DNA of 64,000 nucleotides from Dyella flagellata (GCF_030160275.1 NZ_BSOA01000048.1:62001-126000); one strand, 5' to 3'. Positions 17,508 through 26,578 are shown, counted from the first letter of the stretch. Translations and numbers: made by a program. The notes: generated from the letters alone by a model not told the origin.

Positions 17508-18740
17508 TCAGCCCTCGGTGATTTTCTCCAGCAGTGAAACGGTTGTGCCAAGTCCATTCTCAGCGCGCATCTTCTCCCCCAGCGCACGCGCACCTGCGAG
17601 GACTTGCTCGGTCTGTGCGAAAGCCATGGCTTGAGCCAGCTTAACCGCATCCAGGTGTTTGCCATTGACAGCGGGCGCTGCCGCACCAGCCCGGTGCAAG
17701 CGTTCGGCCCAGAAAAACTGATCTCCCGCGAAAGGCACCACCACCGACGGTATGCCGGCCCTCGCCGCCGAATGGGTGGTACCGGAGCCACCATGGTGAA
17801 TAACCAGCGATGTTCTAGGAAACAGCCAGTCGTGCGGCGTTTCGCCGATGAGCAGGAAGTTGTCGGGCAGCAGCGAGGCATCCACTCCGCTCCAACCGGG
17901 ATAGAACAAAGCGCGGCGGCCTGCCACCGCTTTGATTATTTCCCGCAACAGCTTGGCTCGGTCGAAGCCCGCCATGCTTCCAAAGCCGATATAGACCGGT
18001 GGTTCGCCCGCAGCGAGAAAATCCTTCAGTTCCGTTGGCGCAGACCATGCTGGCGAGGGCATTAGCCATTGGCCACAGAGCTGCGCATTCGCCGGCCAAT
18101 CATCGAGCGCGGGAAACAGGCTGGGCGAAACGCCATACAGCATGGGATGCCCGGTCCACAGTTTCGCGCGAGCGGGCAATTGGCACACCTTTGAACGTGC
18201 CGTATTGGTCGCCTTGCGAAACGCGCGCCACAGCATGCCGTTTACGAATTCATGGCTGGCACGATTGAGCCATCGCGGTAGCCCGCGCGGCGGCAGGAAA
18301 GGCGAAGCAAAGGCCACCGTAGGCGTGATCGGGATCATACCGGCGCCGATCGCGCGCACACCAAGATAGTCGGCTGCCGACAAACCCACGAACGCGGCCA
18401 GACCGGCAACGATGAGCGCATCGCAGCCCTCGCTGGCCATCACGATGAGCCTGAGCCAGGCCTCAGCGTTGACATTGGCGATATGCGCCAGTGCTTTGGC
18501 TGTATTACCGAATCGCTCGCCTTTCGCAACCACAGCAGAAATGGCCTGGTCCGACTGCAACGCACCACGGATGTCTCCCGCGAGCGCCATCGATGGAACC
18601 CCTAGGGCCTTGGCGCTGCCCAGCGTGGCAGCATCGGCCAACAGCTGCGCCTCGTGCCCGGCATCCATCAGCGCACGACATAGCGCCGCAAAGGGCCGTG
18701 CGTCGCCCTCGGTTCCATAGGTTACGACAGAGAACTTCAT
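17508..18740 (-). CDS. GT1-family (UGT/macrolide-type) glycosyltransferase
   Basis: About 410 residues. The N-terminus MKFSVVTYGTEGDARPF is the acceptor-domain start of UGT-like enzymes. The nucleotide-sugar domain carries HHGGSGTTHSAARAGIP, then VVVPFAGDQFFWAERL, the GT1 donor-binding signature. The family glycosylates lipophilic small molecules such as sterols, macrolides or rhamnolipid precursors; the acceptor is not deducible. Its ATG overlaps the TetR stop codon (ATGA), so the two genes are translationally coupled, and the regulator probably controls glycosylation of the compound it senses. Confidence 0.87.
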   Translation of the reverse strand: MKFSVVTYGTEGDARPFAALCRALMDAGHEAQLLADAATLGSAKALGVPSMALAGDIRGALQSDQAISAVVAKGERFGNTAKALAHIANVNAEAWLRLIVMASEGCDALIVAGLAAFVGLSAADYLGVRAIGAGMIPITPTVAFASPFLPPRGLPRWLNRASHEFVNGMLWRAFRKATNTARSKVCQLPARAKLWTGHPMLYGVSPSLFPALDDWPANAQLCGQWLMPSPAWSAPTELKDFLAAGEPPVYIGFGSMAGFDRAKLLREIIKAVAGRRALFYPGWSGVDASLLPDNFLLIGETPHDWLFPRTSLVIHHGGSGTTHSAARAGIPSVVVPFAGDQFFWAERLHRAGAAAPAVNGKHLDAVKLAQAMAFAQTEQVLAGARALGEKMRAENGLGTTVSLLEKITEG

Positions 18741-19378
18741 GCTCGTTTCCTGCGCGGTGGATGCTTGGCGACGCGCGGTGTCGCCCCTTCGACAAACAGC
18801 CGCACGGCGGCATTGAATTCCTCGCGCAGGCTCAGGCCCGGCTCGTTCAACCAACGCAACAGCGCGGCCAGATACAGGTGATGGAACATGGTGGCCAGAT
18901 GCGCCGCGCTTAGGTCCGTACGCATCTGCCCGGCGTGCTGACTGGCGAAAATCAATCCGGCATAGGCGCCGATCATGTCGCCGGCTTGGGCCTCCTCTTG
19001 CCGGTCAACCAACGATTCGAGCATTCGAAAACGCAGGTACGGCAACAGGTAGACGCGATGGGGCTCGCACCAGTCCGCCGAAGCATCGAGGATGAGCGAG
19101 ATATTCGGCACAAACCCCGCATGCGGGTCGATAGCGGTGGCGAGGTGCTGCATGTCGTGGGCCAGCTGCATATGAATCCAGTGCGCCAACGCAGCTTCCT
19201 TGACCGGGAAATGGTTATAGAGCGTGCCCCTGGCTACATCCGCCTCCACCGCAATCTGCTCCATCGTCACCGCGTCGAAACCGTGCGCATGGAACAGGCG
19301 CGCAGCTGAATTCGCCAGGTGGTCCTGGGTGTTTCGTCGCTTTCGGTCACGACGGCTGGGAGCTTCCGGCGCAGTCAC
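18737..19378 (-). CDS. TetR-family transcriptional regulator
   Basis: About 213 residues. The N-terminal helix-turn-helix is clear (AVTMEQIAVEADVARGTLYNHF) and the C-terminal ligand domain is variable. An ATG at 19417 is in frame but lies inside the operator dyad. A GTG at 19378, after AAAGAGACGACC, is the more likely start. The gene is first in an operon with the glycosyltransferase, and the operator immediately upstream predicts self-repression. Confidence 0.85.
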   Translation of the reverse strand: MTAPEAPSRRDRKRRNTQDHLANSAARLFHAHGFDAVTMEQIAVEADVARGTLYNHFPVKEAALAHWIHMQLAHDMQHLATAIDPHAGFVPNISLILDASADWCEPHRVYLLPYLRFRMLESLVDRQEEAQAGDMIGAYAGLIFASQHAGQMRTDLSAAHLATMFHHLYLAALLRWLNEPGLSLREEFNAAVRLFVEGATPRVAKHPPRRKRA

Positions 19379-19395
19379 GGTCGTCTCTTTATTTA

Positions 19396-19421
19396 AACAA
19401 TGTCCAATATTGTGCATTGTT
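19396..19421. promoter_or_regulatory. TetR operator, nested dyad
   Basis: A 26-base symmetric site: outer arms AACAATG (19396-19402) and CATTGTT (19415-19421), and an inner perfect palindrome CAATATTG (19405-19412), both centred at 19408.5. It lies 18 bases upstream of the preferred TetR start and is the expected binding site of that repressor. Confidence 0.78.
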
Positions 19422-19590
19422 CATTTATAGAACGCAATCACGGCCGCGGTTCGTTAACCCAGCTCGACCTTGCGCGGCGAGCACCCACGGGCAGGACTTG
19501 TCGGTGTCATCGGCCCATGGCAGTCTGAAGTTTCGTAAAGCCTGGTATGGGCTGAAGTCCGACGTTGAATCGTTATCACAAGGAGGCGAC

Positions 19591-20055
19591 ATGGAAACGA
19601 AAGTGCTGAAGGACATCCTGTTGGAACAGGGCGAAATCGATCGCTACTACGAAGGCCAGGTCCCCACCTCGCTCTGGCGCGCCCTGAATCAGCGTAGCGG
19701 CATGGCTTTGTTCGACTTGATCGAAGAACCCTTTGAAATGTCCAACGGGCGTCATCGGCCGCCGGACATCACCATCGTCACGCGCAACAAGGTCCAGTGG
19801 GTCACCGTATCCGATTCGCCGCGCGGCATCAGCACCTGGGACGCCACCGGGATACCTGCAGGTAAAGACTGGAGTTACTACCGTATTCCTGCCGGCACCG
19901 TCTTGCCGGAAGGCCTGTGCATCGTGCGCGACCATTACAACCGCAAGGCTGGCGCGACCCATCACACCATTGCACCCGCTCGCGACATGCCGCTTTCGCA
20001 CTTCAAGTTTCTGTTGAACAAGCTGGCCGAGAACGTGATCAAAGAGGCGGCCTGA
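19591..20055 (+). CDS. Tse2-like ADP-ribosyltransferase-fold toxin (candidate)
   Basis: 154 residues, with a perfect AAGGAGG ribosome binding site before the ATG. I recognise the pattern of the Pseudomonas toxin Tse2: an early S-L-W-R-A segment (Y-R-A in Tse2), a GISTWDATGI motif (Tse2 has G-T-S-V-F-D-R-A-G), then I-P-A-G-T-x-L-P-x-L, then RDHYNRKAGATHHTI followed by A-P-A-R-D-M (Tse2: SYNK, ATHYTI, PAKPM). Tse2 is a cytoplasmic toxin related in fold to ADP-ribosyltransferases. The match was made from memory, not by search. The gene overlaps the next one by one base (TGATG), as expected for toxin and immunity genes. Confidence 0.72.
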   Translation: METKVLKDILLEQGEIDRYYEGQVPTSLWRALNQRSGMALFDLIEEPFEMSNGRHRPPDITIVTRNKVQWVTVSDSPRGISTWDATGIPAGKDWSYYRIPAGTVLPEGLCIVRDHYNRKAGATHHTIAPARDMPLSHFKFLLNKLAENVIKEAA

Positions 20056-20555
20056 TGAAGATCAGCAGTACCCTGGCGCCGTTGGCCGTCTGTGCCGTTC
20101 GTGATGCCGTCAGCTTTCACGAACGGCTGCTGCAAAGTGAGACCTTGCGCAATCGCAGCGATTACGAAGCCTACGCGGTGGATCTGTCGGTGTTTCTCGA
20201 CGAGATCGCGTATCAATACCAGAAGATCGAGGCCAGACTCGGTCTTCCGCTGGACGATTTTTTTGACTCGGACATTCCCGTGCTGGCCTATTCGAGCAAG
20301 AGCGCCCCCTCCCCCGCGGAGGGAAAAGGCATATCGGTTTCCGATCCGCATGCTTTGCTTATGGTTTCCTCGGTACGCGATGCCATCCTCTATAGAGAGA
20401 GCCTTCTTCCTGGCGAAACCTCGCCGGAAAAAATCCGCGACCAGCAAGAATATCTGGCTCAGCTCGCCAAGTTGATGGAATACGTCAAGGACGAATACCG
20501 CAAGATCGAGTCGGAAGTCGGCGTACCGCTAGAGAGAATTCTGCATACCACCTAG
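20055..20555 (+). CDS. Tandem-duplicated Tsi2-like immunity protein (candidate)
   Basis: 166 residues made of two related helical units. Unit 1 (about 12-70) contains AVRDAVSFHERLL, a middle helix, YQYQKIEARLGLPLDDFF. Unit 2 (about 104-162) contains SVRDAILYRESLL, then DEYRKIESEVGVPLERIL. A 33-residue linker joins them. Each unit has the size and layout of Tsi2, the ~77-residue helical immunity protein of Tse2, including the final G-x-P-x-D/E turn. Start codon overlaps the stop of the upstream toxin-like gene. No structural T6SS genes are in the window. Confidence 0.7.
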   Translation: MKISSTLAPLAVCAVRDAVSFHERLLQSETLRNRSDYEAYAVDLSVFLDEIAYQYQKIEARLGLPLDDFFDSDIPVLAYSSKSAPSPAEGKGISVSDPHALLMVSSVRDAILYRESLLPGETSPEKIRDQQEYLAQLAKLMEYVKDEYRKIESEVGVPLERILHTT

Positions 20556-20767
20556 TGCCGACTCGATTTCATCTCTAAGAGCAAACATTGCGACGCCATC
20601 CTCCGTCGAGAAAATCTGCTATGGATTGAAAGCAACTTCTTCATTCCGGCGAAAGCCGAAATGGGGAGAAAAACGCGAAACATGGCTGGGACGGCCTATC
20701 TTTCTGATTCGCGAAGGTTCCTGAGAAGCAATGGGAGTCCCTCAGCCTCTCGCCCTTTCGCCTCAAT

Positions 20768-21898
20768 CTACCGCTTTTCCACCTCGAAATTGCGCCACCC
20801 AAGCTGCTTTAAATAGCTCATCACCATTTCGACCGCCTGATTTACCCTGGGCTGGCTCGCGTCACCATCAATGATGAGCTTCAACTTGGGCCTTGAAGAC
20901 ATATGAAAGAGCATCTGTATCCGCTCCTGCAAAGAAGGTTCATCTATTACGCGGCCATTGAAAAGCACTTCACCACTACGATGAATCTCCACAAATACAA
21001 CGTCAACAACGGCATTTAAAAGAGGATCCTCACTTCCTTTAAAGCTTGCCCCTGTAAGCGCATAGGCCCTGTCATCAATGGCATCGATCAATCCACGGTG
21101 ATACGCGCTGCGCCATAGGTCTTTGCTATCGGCCAACTGCGATCGCGACATGCGTCCCTCGATTTGCTGCCTAAGCTTTTCGGGTTGCATTGGCAAGACG
21201 GGATCATTTTCTTGCCCCTTGCATGCTGCGATGCTCAGCACATCGGCAACCACATAGTCTTTTGCCACCCCATCGCCTTCGAAGTACATCTTCGCGAGAT
21301 AAAAGTCCCCCTCTGCGAACTCATCCACAGAAGAGCCGGCCAGGCGAAACAGCGTCAGCGCTCGGTTTAGATCGCGGGGCGCTCCTTGTCCAGTGAAAGC
21401 CAGATATCCAGCGTAGGCCTGCGCTTTCGGATAATGCTGTCGCAGCGATTTATTCAACCATTCCATCGCCTGGGCATGATCAGGACGAACGCCAAGGCCA
21501 CGTTCATAGGCGATCGCCAACTGCAGTTCGGCTCGCGACCACTGTCTGTCTTCGGCGCGACGAAACCACTCCACTGCCTTGGCTGCGTCTCGGCGAGTAC
21601 CGAGGCCTCGCTGATACATGAGCCCGAGATCGACCTCCCCATCCGGGTCCCCCTGCATGGCTGCTTTTTGATACCACTCAAACGCACTATGGTTATCGAC
21701 CGGCACACCGTATCCGTATTGATACATGGTGCCGAGCTTAAGCTGAGCACTCGTATCTCCGTTTTGAGCTAGTGGCATGAACACGGCAAAGGCGGCTGCA
21801 TAATCATGCCGCCCCAATGCGTAGACTCCCTCCATGAAGTCGGCGGCGCACGCATCTCCAAGGCATAACATCGCAAGTAGAAACACCCAAACCTTCAT
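20768..21898 (-). CDS. Exported Sel1-repeat protein with ExbD-like C-terminus
   Basis: 376 residues. A signal peptide ends near DACAA. At least four to five Sel1/TPR-like repeats follow (for example AQLKLGTMYQYGYGVPVD, VDLGLMYQRGLGTRRDA, LQLAIAYERGLGVRPDH, AYAGYLAFTGQGAPRD). The last ~80 residues read like the periplasmic domain of ExbD/TolR: V-E-I-H-R-S-G-E-V-L-F-N-G-R, D-E-P-S-L-Q-E-R, then KLKLIIDGDAS and a final V-x-M-V-M-S-Y-L helix. The ExbD transmembrane anchor is absent. It is therefore a periplasmic fusion rather than an ion-channel subunit. Confidence 0.8.
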   Translation of the reverse strand: MKVWVFLLAMLCLGDACAADFMEGVYALGRHDYAAAFAVFMPLAQNGDTSAQLKLGTMYQYGYGVPVDNHSAFEWYQKAAMQGDPDGEVDLGLMYQRGLGTRRDAAKAVEWFRRAEDRQWSRAELQLAIAYERGLGVRPDHAQAMEWLNKSLRQHYPKAQAYAGYLAFTGQGAPRDLNRALTLFRLAGSSVDEFAEGDFYLAKMYFEGDGVAKDYVVADVLSIAACKGQENDPVLPMQPEKLRQQIEGRMSRSQLADSKDLWRSAYHRGLIDAIDDRAYALTGASFKGSEDPLLNAVVDVVFVEIHRSGEVLFNGRVIDEPSLQERIQMLFHMSSRPKLKLIIDGDASQPRVNQAVEMVMSYLKQLGWRNFEVEKR

Positions 21899-22052
21899 TG
21901 ACGCCCCCTAAGCAAATCTGGAAAAGCCTAGTCATGACTGCCTAATTGGTATCTGTATGCCGCACTTCCCGTTTCGGGCAATCATGCAACTCGCAACGTC
22001 TGCGCGTGAAATGCTGACGCCCATTGTCCCGGCAAGCCCGACGGATGCCAGT

Positions 22053-22637
22053 CTACCTTTGATACAGAAGCTTGTCGGCTACCCGTATATGCCGGGTCTT
22101 GCCCAACAGGCTATGCACCAGCACCACCTCGTGCGCCGGCCACACCACCGGCTCGATTTGCTGAACCGGCACCGTAGGCTTGTTATAAGCCAAGGTCATG
22201 TGCGGCGTGAATGAGCCCTTGGTATAGGCATTCAGGGCTGCCGCGTTCAAGTGCATGGCGAGTTGCCGGTGCAGTGCGAGCAAAGCCTCATTGCCATCGC
22301 TGCTGGTAAGCACAAAGTCGCCGTGGCTGCTGCGGTTGCTGAAGCTGCCGATCTGGTCGAAGCGGATGCTGAAAGGCTCCACTTCCAGATGCGTGAGCGC
22401 CTCCGCTGCCTGCGTAGCCAGGCCAGGCGGGAGTTCGGTGAAGTCGCCAAGATGGAACAGCGTCAGGTGCAGGCGACTGGCCTGAACCGGCTTGCCTTCG
22501 ATCCGGCGTGCGGCGAGGTGCTTGGCCGCGAAGGCCTCGAAACGGGCGGCGTAGGCGGGATCCGGGAAGATGGCGAGGTAAAGGCGATCGGTAGGGATGG
22601 CGGGGTCGAAACCCGGCAGGGATCCTTGGGAAAGCAT
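22053..22637 (-). CDS. thpR: RNA 2',3'-cyclic phosphodiesterase / 2'-5' RNA ligase-like
   Basis: About 194 residues of the 2H phosphoesterase family. The two HxTx catalytic motifs are RLHLTLFHLG and PHMTLAYNKP, with typical spacing. N-terminal segment TDRLYLAIFPDP is the family start. Such enzymes hydrolyse 2',3'-cyclic phosphate ends of RNA and can ligate 2'-5' in vitro. ATG at 22637 follows AAGGAC; the longer frame to 22697 is less likely. It is divergent from the M13 peptidase gene. Confidence 0.88.
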   Translation of the reverse strand: MLSQGSLPGFDPAIPTDRLYLAIFPDPAYAARFEAFAAKHLAARRIEGKPVQASRLHLTLFHLGDFTELPPGLATQAAEALTHLEVEPFSIRFDQIGSFSNRSSHGDFVLTSSDGNEALLALHRQLAMHLNAAALNAYTKGSFTPHMTLAYNKPTVPVQQIEPVVWPAHEVVLVHSLLGKTRHIRVADKLLYQR

Positions 22638-22816
22638 GCGGATAGTCCTTGGTGCTGGCACAACGCAAACGGAGGCGGGGTGCTTAATAGCAAACAAATC
22701 GCACCCCCACCAGCCGGTGTGGCTGCAGTGGCGTTAGGCCCATTGGAAGCGGCCGGGCCTCCCGCTAGCATGCGTCCTTCCGAGCACGATGCTCTAGCGA
22801 TGGAAAGGAGTAGCAA

Positions 22817-24853
22817 ATGCTATCGATCCGACGGGCGCTGCTTGCCGCCTTGTGCCTTTACCCGCTGGGTGCCCTTGCCGCCGACCAGGCACCCGACTTC
22901 AGCAGTCCCGATGGCCAGTATCTGGATTGGCTGGATCGCAGCGTAAAGCCCGGTACCGACTTCTTTCATTTCGCCAATGGCGGCTGGCTCAAGGCCAACC
23001 CGATTCCGCCGGACCGCTCCGAATGGGGTGCCTATGTCGCGGTCGACCTCAAGAACCAACGCTTTATCCATGACATGGTCGAGAAGGCCAGTCACGACAC
23101 CCAGGCGGCGCCAGGCAGCGCCGAGCAAAAGGTCGGTGATTTCTATGCCAGCGGCATGGACGAAAAAGCCATCGATAACGCCGGCATCAAGCCGCTGCAG
23201 CCCGAACTGGAGCGCATTGCAAAAATCAGCTCGGTCGAGCAGTTGCCGGACGAATTCGCCCATTTGCAAATGATCGGCGTCAGCGCTCCATTCGCGCTGA
23301 TGCAGATGCAGGATTACCAGGACAGCAGCAAAGTGATCGCCGCCGCCACACAGGCCGGCCTGGGCCTCCCCGACCGCGATTTTTACGTGGAAGGCGGCGC
23401 CACCAACGCGAAGATCCGCGCTGAATACATCAAGCATGTCGGGCGCGGCCTGCAACTTCTCGGCGACAGCCCCGCGCTCGCGCAAACCGAAGCCAAAGCC
23501 ATCATGGCCCTGGAAACCAGCCTTGCCAAAGGCTCCATGACCGACGTCGCGATGCGTGACCCGAAAGCGATCTACCATCCGATGGACGTCGCAAGCATCG
23601 ATGCCCAGACACCACGCTTGCACTGGCAGGGCTTGATGGCAGGAATCGGCCATCCGGAAATCCATAGCCTCAACGTCGCCACGCCGGACTTCTTCAAGAC
23701 CGTCAACGAAGAGCTGGCCCATACCTCGCTCAACGACTGGAAAACCTACCTGCGCTGGCAGCTGGTGCAGACCTATGCGCCCTACCTTTCCAAGCCGTTC
23801 GTCGATGAAAACTTCCGCATGGCTTCGGTACTCAGCGGCGAAAAACAACTCAAGCCTCGCTGGCAACGTGTGCTGAGGGCGGAAGACAGTGCCCTGGGCT
23901 TTGCCATTGGCAAAATATATGTGGAGCAGAAATTCCCGCCCTCCTACAAGCAGGCGGCGACGCAGATGGTCAACCAGATCCGCGACGCGATGCGTCAGGA
24001 TTTGAAGACACTCGCCTGGATGACCCCGGCGACACGCGAGGCGGCGATCAAGAAGCTGGACATGATGGAGCTGCGCGTCGGCTATCCGGACAAGTGGCGC
24101 GACTACTCCGCCTTGCAGATCGATCGCGGCCCGTATGCACTTAATGTGATGCGCGCCACCAGCTTTGAAGTGCAGCGCCAACTGGCCAAGATCGGCAAGC
24201 CCGTCGACCGTAGCGATTGGGACATGACCCCGCAAACGGTCAACGCCTACTACGACCCGTCGATGAATAATCTCAATATTCCCGCCGGCGTGCTGCAGCC
24301 ACCGCTGTACGATCCTTCGTGGCCCGATTCGGTGAACTACGGCAACACCGGTGCCACCATCGGCCATGAAATGACGCACGGTTTCGACGACCAGGGCGCC
24401 CAATTCGACGGGCACGGCAATCTAAGTAATTGGTGGGCCGCTTCGGACCTGAAAAAATTCCAGGCCGGGGTCGACTGCATCGCCAACCAATATTCGCAAT
24501 ACACCGTCGACGGCGGCGTGCACGTCCAGGGCAAGCTGGTAACCGGCGAAGCCATCGCCGACCAAGGCGGCCTGATCCTGGCCCTGCGCGCATTCCACGC
24601 GCAGCCCGCCTTCGCGCAAGCCAAAACCATTGGCGGCTTCACTCCCGACCAGCAGTTCTTTATCGCCTATGGCCACTCCTGGGCCATGGCCACCCGTCCG
24701 GAAACGGCAAAGACCCGCGTAACCACCGACCCGCACCCGCCCGAGATCTATCGCACCAATGGCGTGCTGGCCAACATGCCGGAATTCCAGCAGGCGTTCG
24801 GCATCGTTCCGCCGAGTCCGATGATCAAGGCGGATCGTTGTGTGATCTGGTAA
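22817..24853 (+). CDS. M13-family zinc metallopeptidase (neprilysin/PepO type)
   Basis: 678 residues with a signal peptide (cleavage after ALAA), so periplasmic or secreted. The substrate-binding N-A-Y-Y motif is present, the zinc motif is GHEMTHGFDD, the third ligand is in GEAIADQGGL, and the C-terminus ends DRCVIW, the canonical C-x-x-W tail. Length is normal for the family. These enzymes cut peptides under about 40 residues. AAAGGAG precedes the ATG. Confidence 0.95.
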   Translation: MLSIRRALLAALCLYPLGALAADQAPDFSSPDGQYLDWLDRSVKPGTDFFHFANGGWLKANPIPPDRSEWGAYVAVDLKNQRFIHDMVEKASHDTQAAPGSAEQKVGDFYASGMDEKAIDNAGIKPLQPELERIAKISSVEQLPDEFAHLQMIGVSAPFALMQMQDYQDSSKVIAAATQAGLGLPDRDFYVEGGATNAKIRAEYIKHVGRGLQLLGDSPALAQTEAKAIMALETSLAKGSMTDVAMRDPKAIYHPMDVASIDAQTPRLHWQGLMAGIGHPEIHSLNVATPDFFKTVNEELAHTSLNDWKTYLRWQLVQTYAPYLSKPFVDENFRMASVLSGEKQLKPRWQRVLRAEDSALGFAIGKIYVEQKFPPSYKQAATQMVNQIRDAMRQDLKTLAWMTPATREAAIKKLDMMELRVGYPDKWRDYSALQIDRGPYALNVMRATSFEVQRQLAKIGKPVDRSDWDMTPQTVNAYYDPSMNNLNIPAGVLQPPLYDPSWPDSVNYGNTGATIGHEMTHGFDDQGAQFDGHGNLSNWWAASDLKKFQAGVDCIANQYSQYTVDGGVHVQGKLVTGEAIADQGGLILALRAFHAQPAFAQAKTIGGFTPDQQFFIAYGHSWAMATRPETAKTRVTTDPHPPEIYRTNGVLANMPEFQQAFGIVPPSPMIKADRCVIW

Positions 24854-24888
24854 AGCGTGATGGCTACCACCTTGGTAGATCGGCCTAT

Positions 24889-24963
24889 GTAGGCTGGGAT
24901 GAAAATCCCAGCATTGCCATGCATGCCGCATCGCGATGCTGGGACTGTCATCCTGAGCTATAC
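24889..24963. repeat. GTAGGCTGGGAT palindromic repeat (paired, diverged)
   Basis: Left half GTAGGCTGGGATGAAAATCC and right half GCTGGGACTGTCATCCTGAG, 36 bases after the peptidase stop. The right half has several changes from the family sequence. Confidence 0.8.
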
Positions 24964-25016
24964 CCACGTCTTTTGACGGTCATTCCCTCGAATGATTGCA
25001 CTATGTTGATGCAGCC

Positions 25017-25778
25017 TCAAAGCGAGCTGTCTTTTCGGTAGGAATCCGCCACCACCCATCCGCTTGCCGTCAAAACCCACGAGACCACGCTTTCGCTGCC
25101 TTGATAGGCCGTTGCGCCGGAGATCAAAATGGGCACCCAGACGAGTAGCGTGAATACCGCCATCTGCAACGCAGAGAGTGCAGCGGCCGGGCGTGCACAA
25201 ATGCCTATGAGCATCGCAATACCTGCGGCGATGTAAGCACCGCCAGTAAAACCCGCCCATGCCACATGCCACGGCAGCCACGAAGGCACCTGCTCGACGG
25301 TCTCCTTGAAATAGCGGAAATGCCCCACGCCGAAGTAGATTATTGCCAACGCGTAGAACACCCTCGCTATGCGCACCCCGGTGTCGCCGGTAGCAAAGCG
25401 CATGGCCTGCGGCATTTTCCAACCTGCAGAAAACCACGCAAACAACACCCAGGCAGCCGCCACATACACCGCACACTCCGCGCTACCGTACCAGGGGTCC
25501 TGCGAGGTGGCCGAAAAGAAATCGGGCACCCTATACAACACCAACCAGGCCAGAAAATACACCAGCAGAACCAGCGCCGCTTCAGCTTGCCGCCAAAGCA
25601 AACCCAAGCCGCAACCCAACGAAAGGAGTGCACAAAGATAAGCCAACCACGCATGACTTGGCGCGCTGAGGTCCAACGGCTGCCAGAGGGCGGCAAAGTG
25701 TCCAGTGATCAAACACTGGACACCCAGGGCGATCATGGTTACCGCGAAAACGGCATGACCTGCACTTGCGATGCGCAT
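25017..25778 (-). CDS. Multi-pass membrane protein, DoxX-like
   Basis: About 253 residues with about seven transmembrane helices and no catalytic motif. The pattern [18 protein letters not shown] followed by [14 protein letters not shown] resembles DoxX-type membrane proteins. Start at 25778 ([10 protein letters not shown]) has GGAGG upstream. Function unknown. Confidence 0.7.
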   Translation of the reverse strand: MRIASAGHAVFAVTMIALGVQCLITGHFAALWQPLDLSAPSHAWLAYLCALLSLGCGLGLLWRQAEAALVLLVYFLAWLVLYRVPDFFSATSQDPWYGSAECAVYVAAAWVLFAWFSAGWKMPQAMRFATGDTGVRIARVFYALAIIYFGVGHFRYFKETVEQVPSWLPWHVAWAGFTGGAYIAAGIAMLIGICARPAAALSALQMAVFTLLVWVPILISGATAYQGSESVVSWVLTASGWVVADSYRKDSSL

Positions 25779-25840
25779 CCACCCGCCCTCCAAGGTTTCG
25801 TCTGTGCAGGGCCTTCAACAGGAAAGCTACAAAATCGGCC

Positions 25841-26410
25841 CTATTCCTTACCCTTGTAAAAAAGGAACTTACTATCGCGCTCACCCTTTTTTTCCAGGAT
25901 GATGGAAGCGGCGAATTGCTTGGCCATCACTTCCAGCATGTCGTCGGGCGAATGCGCCCTCGAATGCTTTTGATAGGTATAGGTCGCCAGCGCCTGTCCG
26001 CTGGTGGTGCTCAGAAGACGCACGGAGATACCTGCGCGACTGGAGCGAAACGCCAAGTGTCCCGTGTGCCGATAGTCCTGAACCTCGCCGCTTAAGACAT
26101 ATCGATACCCCTTCGCCTTGGCATAAGCGACCGCGGCATCGTCGTTGAGCGGAGCCTTGGGCCCAACGGGCCTAGCCAGCGAGGCCGCTTGCAGACCAGG
26201 CTTTTGCGAAATCACGCGAACGAAGATGGCGCCCGCATTCGCCCCGGAACCGTCACAATCGGCCTGGTTTGCGCCATCGCAGTCCTGGAACATCACCACG
26301 GCAATCGCTGCCCCGTGGGGAACGCGATGCCTGACCGTAATGGATGGAGCAGCGGCGCACCCCGCCAGCAGCATCACCGCCACCAACAAGGCGGCTGTAC
26401 GCATGGTCAT
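25841..26410 (-). CDS. Lipoprotein of unknown function
   Basis: About 189 residues beginning MTMRTAALLVAVMLLAGC with a clear lipobox (LAGC), so anchored to a membrane facing the periplasm. The mature part includes YRYVLSGEVQDYRHTG and RLLSTTSGQALATYTYQK, a layout seen in lipoproteins related to secretion-system or curli-type assembly factors that test for a conserved nucleotide-free alpha/beta fold. I do not assign a family. The 5' end of this gene and its leader were copied to 27134-27383. Confidence 0.75.
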   Translation of the reverse strand: MTMRTAALLVAVMLLAGCAAAPSITVRHRVPHGAAIAVVMFQDCDGANQADCDGSGANAGAIFVRVISQKPGLQAASLARPVGPKAPLNDDAAVAYAKAKGYRYVLSGEVQDYRHTGHLAFRSSRAGISVRLLSTTSGQALATYTYQKHSRAHSPDDMLEVMAKQFAASIILEKKGERDSKFLFYKGKE

Positions 26411-26578
26411 GACCGACTCTCCCCGAAAACGCCATCGCAACGACCCAAGGGAGGATAGCAAACGCTAGGCGGAATCAGGCAAGCGAGCGCATGGACGCCG
26501 GAACCGTGGCTGGGCTACAGCCCCGGCATCCCTACACCGGCCGGCTGTAGCTACCCTTGCGCCCTGGCATTGAACTCT
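26326..26578. repeat. Segmental duplication, copy A
   Basis: About 253 bases that are repeated in direct orientation 808 bases downstream (27134-27383). The copy spans the first 28 codons of the lipoprotein gene, its leader, and the last nine or so codons and stop of the gene at 26551-26997. Identity is very high over the first ~120 bases and lower over the rest. Confidence 0.85.

Noticed and set aside
22820-24415. 531-codon frame on the minus strand opposite the M13 peptidase gene
   Set aside because: No family-like motifs, and the plus strand encodes a complete M13 peptidase with all zinc ligands.
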